Assembly: GCA_021018815.1 (NCBI GenBank)
Contig: JAITYX010000022.1
Location: 2,790,001-2,854,000, forward strand
DNA length: 64,000 bases
Source: Talinum fruticosum
Taxonomy: Eukaryota > Streptophyta > Magnoliopsida > Caryophyllales > Talinaceae
Direction: 5' to 3'
Part shown: positions 57,167 through 64,000 of the stretch, one piece after another
Layout: each line of letters starts with the position of its first letter
Numbering within the stretch: position 1 is the stretch's first letter
The notes under the pieces: generated by a model
Seen by the model: the letters and a program-made list of their open reading frames with translations, nothing else
Told to the model about the DNA's origin: nothing
Database searches by the model: none
Position numbers and translations under genes: made by a program

Positions 57167-58464
57167 ATGATTCTCTCCTCTAGCTGTCGTGGGGTCTTGA
57201 TTACGGGAGATCGGGAATCATATATACGCACTATTTGACATGAGGATTTCTTTGATTGATTTGTTTTTGACAGAGTGATCTGAGGCTGAGGCGATATGTA
57301 TACTCTTGCTGAGGGAGGGATAAATTCATTTGCTTGTTAAATTCATATATATACTTTGGTCTTATAGAAATACATGTACATGATATATATTTTATTTTAT
57401 ATGAGATTTTCTTATATATACAACAAAAATTTCTTGAATCTGGAATGAGATTTTACCTTGGCTGTTAGGTGTGCAAAGTCATCTAAAAATCCCATTAAAA
57501 GTTGAAACCACAAAACAATTAACCTTGAGCATAGACCACCACCTTTGCTTTCTTTTTTAAGAAATAAATACAGCTCAAACAAGCTAAGACCGTCCACACC
57601 CTGGAAAAATAAGACACCCCCAACTAGTGACTACTCTTCTTTACAGTTGCACAACCATGCTTTTGCCTTCTTTACCATCATCATGTTCTGTTAGCTATAG
57701 TTGCTACTAAATTAAGCTCCTCTAGACTCTAACTGAATTGGACCCATCCATGATGCCCAATATATATTTTATATACTTCTTTTATCACTTACTCTTTTCG
57801 TGTAAAAATACATGTCGTTTTAAGTTTATCCGAGAATACCAGGAAACACAAAATTTTTGATAACTTTTTTGTTAAAAGATTAAGTGACCCCTATATTTTA
57901 TTGGAAATGAAAGCAATCAATGAAAAGAGAAGAAAAATAAAGTAATTAATAGGGATAAAGTTGGTAAATTAGTATTTAATATGTAATTGGAATTGTAAAA
58001 TGATAAATATTATGAAACGAGAAAAGTTACTTAAAGTGACATGTATTTTGAAACGGATGGAGTATTTGTATAAATTGTCATAATTTTAGTGGGTGACTAA
58101 TAAATTTTCAATTTGAAATTCAATGTACCTTCCTCCCTAAACTTACACAAACCTTCATTATTAAGCTATTCCTAAATAGGATTCCAATTATACCTTTATA
58201 AAATCAACATATAAGAATAATATAGCACTAAAAATTGAGTTGCTGAAAAAAACTCTCTCACAATTTTTTAAGGAAAGGGATAATGAAGACCTTAAGGAAA
58301 GAGATAATAAAGCTACTAAAGGTTTGTTCGTTTCACTCGTTAAAACTAACTATTATAATGTTCATAGCAATTATGAATTGATATAATTAAATGTTATAAT
58401 TGTTTTGAGTTGTTATATTAGTTATGAGCTGTAATTATAAAAATTTAAATATAATATATTTTAC

Positions 58465-58495
<31 letters not shown>

Positions 58496-59040
58496 TGAGG
58501 ATCTAGAAGACCATCCTCTTGCTATTGTTTTCACACATTCAACGCTTTCCGATGCAATTGGGCCTATTTACCAAATCAATGATCCCAAAAAAGTGTTAAA
58601 AAAACAGACAGGGAAATTTTTTTTTTTAAAAAGTGAAAGGATCTAGATGTGTTTGACTGTTTTGTCTCAACTCTTTCTCATAGAACTCGTCTTCCATCTT
58701 TGTTGTTATCGTAATGTATTGTTTACTTGTTCTCTCTCTCTCTCTCTCGGTGTCTCGTGGAGCTCGGAGGCCATCTTTGTTTCTGATTTTTTTATCAAAG
58801 TATTTCTAAATTTTCAATACACGAGTGATAAAAATTAAATTATCAATTTACCTGTTAATTTTTGGAGATAAAAAAATATAAATTTTAAAAAACAAAAAAT
58901 TTCAATCATAAAAGTCACCCTTCATTTATAAAGACGTATCACATAATATTATTGTACATTTTCCTTTTTAAGTAAGAAACATACCACTTTGCATAAAAGA
59001 ACGAAAATGTGAAACAAAAAGAATGAAAATGTGAAACAAA
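57167..59040. other. Spacer between arabinogalactan-peptide copies 2 and 3
   Basis: Contains a Stowaway MITE (57792-58062) and an (AAT)n tract at about 58464-58492. No other gene recognised. Confidence 0.6.
57792..58062. mobile_element. Stowaway-type MITE (Tc1/mariner)
   Basis: 271 bp between TA dinucleotides (57790-57791 and 58063-58064). The left end CTCTTTTCGTGTAAAAATACATGTCGTTTTAAGT is inverted-repeat related to the right end. Read in reverse, the right end starts CTCCATCCGTTTCAAAATAC and continues ATGTCACTTTAAGT. The CTCCnTCCGTTTC core is the Stowaway hallmark. The interior is AT-rich. Confidence 0.88.
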
Positions 59041-59041
59041 G

Positions 59042-59134
59042 AATAATCTTCAATGGTGGCCGGCCCACCCCAGCTTAGCTGTCCACCTCTCACCGCGGGG
59101 TCCACACGGAACCACCATCTCTCTCCTTACAAAT
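59042..59134 (+). promoter_or_regulatory. Arabinogalactan-peptide promoter module, copy 3
   Basis: AATAATCTTCAATGGTGGCCGG, then GCTTAGCTGTCCACC, GGGGTCCACACGGAA, a CT tract and a variant TATA box TACAAAT at 59128-59134. Confidence 0.75.
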
Positions 59135-59221
59135 ACCCTCCTCTTCTCTTCTGTTTCCTTCCAACAGATCATCAAACACCTTCTCTCCATCACCCCCTGT
59201 CTCTCGAAATCATAATCTGAA

Positions 59222-59434
59222 ATGGCACAAATGAGGACGATGATCTTGGCCGCCGTGGTGGCGGTGCTTGCTGCGGCAGTTTCGGCGCAAGAATTCGAGA
59301 TGGCTCCGGCGCCGTCACCTGTGGGGGCCATGCCCCCGTCCATGGAGAAAGGCGCAGCGTTCTCATTGCCGGTGTCTGCAGCCGTGATGGTCTCCTCATT
59401 GCTGGTCTCCTTGGCCGCTGCCTTCAACCACTAG
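59222..59434 (+). CDS. Arabinogalactan peptide, copy 3
   Basis: A 70-residue AG-peptide precursor. The signal peptide MAQMRTMILAAVVAVLAAAVSA is followed by QEFEMAPAPSPVGAMPP, a near-identical SMEKGAAFSLPVSAAVMVSS segment and a tail ending AAAFNH. It is the same type as copies 1 and 2, intronless and on the plus strand. An A-rich tract of about 17 bases sits about 100 bases past the stop. Because the promoter is also shared with the other copies, DNA duplication rather than retroposition made this array. Confidence 0.9.
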   Translation: MAQMRTMILAAVVAVLAAAVSAQEFEMAPAPSPVGAMPPSMEKGAAFSLPVSAAVMVSSLLVSLAAAFNH

Positions 59435-60059
59435 ACCGTTTTCTATCTCCTCTATTTGCTGCTGCTACTCATTCCTTGATTTGTTTTCTGAAATTCTTTT
59501 CATTATCAGAGCTGTTTTTTTTAAAAAAAAAAAAAAAAGAGGAATTCACTCACTTTTTGATTATATAATAGTAATAATTAAATATGTAAACCTCGATTGT
59601 TACAGTCGAAATACATACGTATATGATAGCTGCTTTATCTTTTTTAACAGTTTTTGAGGTAGACATAACAAATCTCAGTAATAATCAAAAATCCAATATT
59701 ATAATATGAAGCTTTTCAATAAAATTTCTTTTGTTTACATGACGAGATTATTGAATCAAATTAGATCGAAACTAAATTTAGAATTACCTCATCTAGATTT
59801 ATAGAACCATATCCGAGTCGAGACATGACGACTTAAACATATTAATAGGTTGATGTTGGTTGACTTGATATTTTTGTTGGCTAATTTACATGCATGCTAT
59901 ATTGGATGGACTACAACCCGATCTGTCTCACTTTTTTATCAAGTCATGTCTAACATGACCCAACTGGCTATCCACCGCTAAAAACGAGAAAAATGAGATT
60001 AGGACATTGACAAGATGGGGATGCTTTGTTTCTTAACTAGTATGAAACAGATCGTTAAT
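59435..60059. other. Spacer, no gene recognised
   Basis: 3' flank of copy 3 and AT-rich sequence up to the promoter of the pseudogene copy. Confidence 0.6.
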
Positions 60060-61200
60060 GAATCTTCAATGGCGCCTCTTCACATCTTGTGACGTGTTCT
60101 ACGCGGAAACTTCTCTCTCTCCTTATAAATGAATGCTTTCGCCATCTCTCGCTGTCTCTCGCCACCTCCAATCAATTATCAAATTAACCCCTTCATTCTC
60201 TCTAGAAATCAACTCTTTTAAATAACAAATATATAGAATATTATAATCAATGCATATATACGAAAACTCTTACAAGAAAAGGGATGTAAAAATACTTTAC
60301 ACATCCTTATTTGACAACACAATAAGCTGTCATATTACTTTCTTTATAAATCAATTAAGTTTAACTAAACACCAAAATATGACATAGACGAAGGTGTTGA
60401 TCTTCGCCACCGCAGCAGTGGCGATAATATTGTTGCAAGAATTTATAATCATTCCAGCGCCAGGCATTCTCCTCGCCAGTGGTTGCCGCCATGATTATCT
60501 CCTCGTTGCTTGTTATTAAGTGTGGTGGGCAAATTTCACTTAAGAATTACTCCTATACTCAGTTTATCATTGCAGTTAAATTGTGCTTAAGGAGAAACTG
60601 TTCGTGCTCGAAAATGACTCAAAAACTCGACGACCAACACCCAACAAGGGCTGGCTGTGTCACTGGGCACGGCCTGTGTTGGGTGCCAAGTTTTGCTTGG
60701 CATTTTGTTGACTACATGGCTGCTCGTATTCGTCGGGTTGAAGACTGATTTCAACTAACTTTGGAGGTTTATTGCTAGTTTGTTGCTGAGTTTTATTACC
60801 ACTATTTACTATGGCTTCATTTTTTATTATAAATTTTAGGATTTTCATACAACAATTCATCCCAAAATCATCCAATTTCTACACTATTTTGTCTTGTAGA
60901 TTTATCACTATTATCCACTTTTAGTTTTGTGAGTGTATTTGACAGTGGACAAAAGAAATGACTTAGACAAAAAAGAAATGAAGTGAATTAGACAATTTGT
61001 ACTCATTCATTTTCGTGAGTTTCTTATTTCTGTTCGTGGTTTTCTCCTATTTTATATTTTCACATAAATTATGTTATATATTTTAGTCTGCTTGTATTTT
61101 CTAAATATTTTTACATCTATCCACTTCTACTACGCTCCGCTGTATTTCTAAAACTTGTCTTCTTCAACCACTAAACCATTTTCTCACTCCTCTGTTACTA
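60060..61200 (+). pseudogene. Arabinogalactan peptide pseudogene, copy 4
   Basis: The promoter module survives at 60060-60130 (AATCTTCAATGGCG, GTGTTCTACGCGGAAAC, TATAAAT at 60124). The leader is interrupted by about 160 bases of AT-rich sequence. The start codon at 60379 is followed by ACA TAG, a stop at codon 3 (60385-60387), and the second Met codon is changed to ACG. The signal-peptide region and GAATTT...CCAGCGCCAGG align with the other copies. About 45 bases encoding the PPSMEKG segment are deleted. The GPI-tail region (CATTCTCCTCGCCAGTGG...) follows to about 60511. About 640 bases of unrelated sequence then separate it from the last codons and 3' flank at about 61155-61200 (TTCTTCAACCACTAAACC). 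It cannot encode the peptide. Confidence 0.88.
60512..61154. mobile_element. Insertion of unknown class inside the pseudogene
   Basis: About 640 bp separate matching halves of the pseudogene. The junctions share CTTGT on both sides (about 60509-60513 and 61155), a possible 5-bp duplication. No inverted termini or coding sequence identify the element. Confidence 0.45.
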
Positions 61201-61204
61201 CTGC

Positions 61205-62440
61205 TGATCTTAACTGGTTACGACAGAGGCTGTTAATGAGTTATTCAATGGTTTTCTAAAATTATTTTGAGGACTGTATTTATAAATTATTATTTTATTA
61301 TTATTTAGAGAGAGCCTTGTGAGTCCTTCACTTTCTTTTTGACGATGACTAAGACATGATACACTCATTCTTATTCGATTTTCTAAATAATAAAAACTCC
61401 ATTTTTTAATTAGGTAACAGCAAATCTTGTTCAAAACATAAAATCAGATCTTAATTTGTTCGTGGCTTTTCTTTTAATAGATGCAAAGAAATGGAAAAAT
61501 AATACAATGATAAGCCTATTTCGTAATTGTTTTTTTGGATTGGTAAGTAAGTTTATCCTGTAAACCCCTATCTCATGAAAAATCCAAAAACTTATTAAAC
61601 TGGGAAAAAGGGCCAGGGAAGCCACTAGACCACTCACTGCTTTGTCGCCTTGGGTTCCCCTAATTAAAAATTGATAACTATTCTAAAATACCATAATAAT
61701 CCCTTTTATTCGTTTTACTAGTTGTGAAATATTTCTTTATATTTGGTTGGTTGCTTTTTTTCTTTGGTTATATACCCATCTAGTGACTAAAACCAATAAA
61801 CGAAAACTTTATCCTCCATAATATAAATTCATGTACACGTAAATGGCCATAATAATTCATCCTAGTTATGAAGACCGCGTTATAAGAACAGACCACTAAA
61901 TTTTTATTGTAAGGAAACCAATATGCACATAACATAATACTGAAAGAGCAAAATGAGTAAGGATGGGAAGCCAATACACAAATTTCATACTTTTATTTAC
62001 TCTCCCTTACTCTTACCTTTCGTTACTCCTAAACGGATCCTAAGCCCCATGTTCGAAACTTAAAACGAAATCCGACAAGAACTTGTCATTTTTGCTTTCA
62101 CTTTATTCATAGGTTTCGATCACATCCTATTACATTCGATATTCATGACACATTAAAAGTCTATCGTACCCAAGTTAATGTCAGTCAACAAGTGCAAATT
62201 AAAATAGCAGGGAAAAAGAAAATTCAGCAAGGCAATATTTTTAGATGGATAAATTATACGTAGTTGTAGATACCTTAAAAGTGTAATCTCTTTTCTATTT
62301 ATTTGTTTTATTTGTTCTGTTATTTCGGTGATGAAACTCTAACCTTATTTGCATGCTCGAGTCAACATTGGAGTAGCACAAAAAGCCAACTACCCCATAA
62401 AAAATTAAGCGAGTGTCAAGAATAGACCGTGGAAAAATCA
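61205..62440. other. AT-rich spacer, no gene recognised
   Basis: No feature that I can support. Some text (for example GGGAAGCCACTAGACCACTC at about 61617) looks like transposon-derived residue. Confidence 0.5.
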
Positions 62441-62449
62441 CCAAGGAAC

Positions 62450-63293
62450 TGATGCCGCTTCGCAGGCCCCTTAGAATGATGCCGCTTCGGTCGGTTCAGC
62501 TTCCTAGACTCTCCTCTATCCAGTTCTGGATTTTTTATTCAGCTTATCAATCAGCTTTGGGGTTAGGTTTAGGGTTTCCTAAACCCTAAACTTTCCTATA
62601 AATAGGAGGGTTCTCTACCCTTATTTCACACACCATTGGCAGCTGGAAAATTCCCCCAAACTGCTGAAACTCTCTCCCTCTCTCTTCTTTACACTCTCTC
62701 TCATTCTCTCTCTAAAAAACCCTTTCTACATCTCTCTCAAAAGGCCTTTTTTGCCTCTTTTGCTTGCCACTGCCATACCGTCACTATGCCAAAATCTGAT
62801 CGCAAGCCTAACCGGTGGGTCAACCTAAATGCACCGTTCCAACACCCAAAGTTAGTTTTTTATATTTAATTTAATTTTTATTATTTATTGCTTTTCATAT
62901 TGTAGATTCAAGATGTAATAACTTTACTTTCCACCCCTCCCGCTATAATTTTCTTCCTCGCTTTCCTTTATCTCGGTTTTTTTCTTTCTTTATTACTTTC
63001 ATTTAATTGTTTTCTTTTACTCCTTTACATCATATTTTGTTTGTTTTAATTCATGTCTTTTCCATGTTGTTTGCTTGTTTTCTTAACACCAATTTAAACT
63101 CACTTTTTAATTAGTAAAGACCGTATTTTGACGGGCGGAATGAAGAGTGTCTCTATTTTTTTGTACCTTTACTTGCGAGCACCGGATTATTGGTTTAAGA
63201 ATGATGAAGTCCTTTTTAAAACCTTTTTTGATTTTGAGTCTTTGTAATAAATTTAGAAAAGTGTTTCTTTTTATTTTCTTAGTTTTTATTTCA
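62450..63293 (+). mobile_element. Candidate 5' LTR of an Ogre/Tat-like retrotransposon (start unresolved)
   Basis: It has a TATA box (CCTATAAATAGG at about 62595-62606) after GGTTTAGGGTTTCCTAAACCC, a CT-rich leader and a very T-rich stretch to about 63290, like U3-R-U5 of long LTRs. A primer-site-like TGGCGACTCC follows at about 63302. An internal frame from 62786 (MPKSDRKPNRWVNLNAPFQH) may be fortuitous or the first exon of an unknown gene. No target duplication or second LTR is in the window. Confidence 0.35.
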
Positions 63294-63301
63294 AAACTGA
63301 C

Positions 63302-63311
63302 TGGCGACTCC
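63302..63311 (+). promoter_or_regulatory. Primer-binding-site-like TGGCGACTCC
   Basis: TGG-initial motif of the kind found next to the 5' LTR in Ogre/Tat-lineage Gypsy elements (recalled family feature), here after ...TTTCAAAACTGAC. Confidence 0.4.
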
Positions 63312-63360
63312 TATTTTTGGTCTCTTTTTATCCTTGAAATGCATCTCAGCTTTTACGTGT

Positions 63361-63490
63361 AGAAATCAAAGAATATTTGAAAATAAATTGACCGCCTTAA
63401 GGCACCTAGCTGAGCTTTTCTTTGCAAAAATCAAAGAAAATTTGAAAACAAATTGACAATCTTAAGCCATCTAGCCGAGATCGCCTCGGC
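63361..63490 (+). repeat. Tandem duplication, ~66-bp unit
   Basis: AAATCAAAGAATATTTGAAAATAAATTGACCGCCTTAAGGCACCTAGC... is repeated from about 63429 with differences. The rest of the window to 64000 has no recognisable gene. Confidence 0.8.
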
Positions 63491-64000
63491 AGTCCCAACT
63501 AGATGGCCAGCACCGGACATCATTTGCGGCGGGTCGGCCCCGGCGCCGGGCTGCTGCCGGAGCTTAGCTTCGAACAGGTAGTTCTACTTGTCTATTCCAG
63601 CAGATTTGTGGCAATTTGTTCTTTTTTTTTTTTTGATATGTCCGCCTAAAGGAAAATATCTCGAGACTTCTAAAATAGATTTAGAAAATAAAATGGTTTC
63701 TTAAAAAATCGCCAATCAAAATCCTCTCAAATCTATGTTTCAAAAGCCTTATTGTTCGCTTGATAAAAATTATCTCATGTGAAGCAAATATTCGTGAGCA
63801 AACTTGATCTGTTTTCCTAAGGGGACAGGTCGTGGCTCATACAGACAACACACAACTTAGTAAGACATAAAAGGTCATTATTAGAAACCAATCATTCTAC
63901 TATTAAACTTATCCCCAAAATGACATTCAACAAGCTAATTTGAACATAAGTATAAATTTCGCCATGGATTTGAGAGACAAAATAGATCAAAATTTGGTCC

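Noticed and set aside
59519..59545. A-rich tract after arabinogalactan-peptide copy 3 as a sign of retroposition
   Set aside because: The promoter module is duplicated together with the gene, which RNA-mediated copying would not do.
1..64000. CRISPR arrays, operons, tRNA or rRNA genes
   Set aside because: Plant nuclear sequence; no regularly spaced repeats with unique spacers, and no complete tRNA or rRNA sequence was recognised.

Overview
This is nuclear DNA from a flowering plant, most likely a eudicot. Genes have many introns, gene space is dense with transposons, GT-AG splice sites are canonical, and the encoded proteins have close plant relatives. I cannot name the species.

Layout. 1-10.9 kb (minus): a complete-but-for-the-stop ABCB6/ABCB20-type ABC transporter with 11 coding exons. 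Its reading frame is broken at five places, each a one-base loss in a homopolymer run. 11.3-21.3 kb: an old plant L1 (LINE) retroposon cut into pieces by a CACTA element with 3-bp target duplication, a hAT element with perfect 8-bp target duplication, and another ~1 kb insertion that itself holds a hAT element. 21.4-28.1 kb: a decayed LTR element with an initiator-tRNA-Met-like primer site. Its 3' LTR is split by a 3.5-kb TG...CA element with perfect 5-bp target duplication, probably a solo LTR of a Tekay/Del-like retrotransposon. A long compound microsatellite follows.

29.6-40.8 kb (plus): a small PPR-family protein (At4g18975-like) in six coding exons spread over 11 kb, with a hAT element in one intron. 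42-43.4 kb: a terminal-inverted-repeat element and a SINE. 45.8-48.5 kb: ribosomal protein gene RPL23A (uL23) with a textbook site II / telo-box promoter. 51-51.9 kb: a younger L1 fragment with an intact zinc-binding RT domain. 52.8-54 kb: an intronless GDSL esterase/lipase gene. 55.4-61.2 kb: a local family of arabinogalactan-peptide genes, three intact and one pseudogene, sharing a compact promoter module. A Stowaway MITE lies among them. 62.4 kb to the end: probably the 5' end of another LTR retrotransposon.

The genes are unrelated in pathway; apart from the arabinogalactan-peptide array, order reflects ordinary plant gene space. The most useful points are the homopolymer pattern in ABCB20, the datable nested-transposon stack, the peptide-gene array with conserved promoters and a traceable pseudogene, and the intronless GDSL gene.
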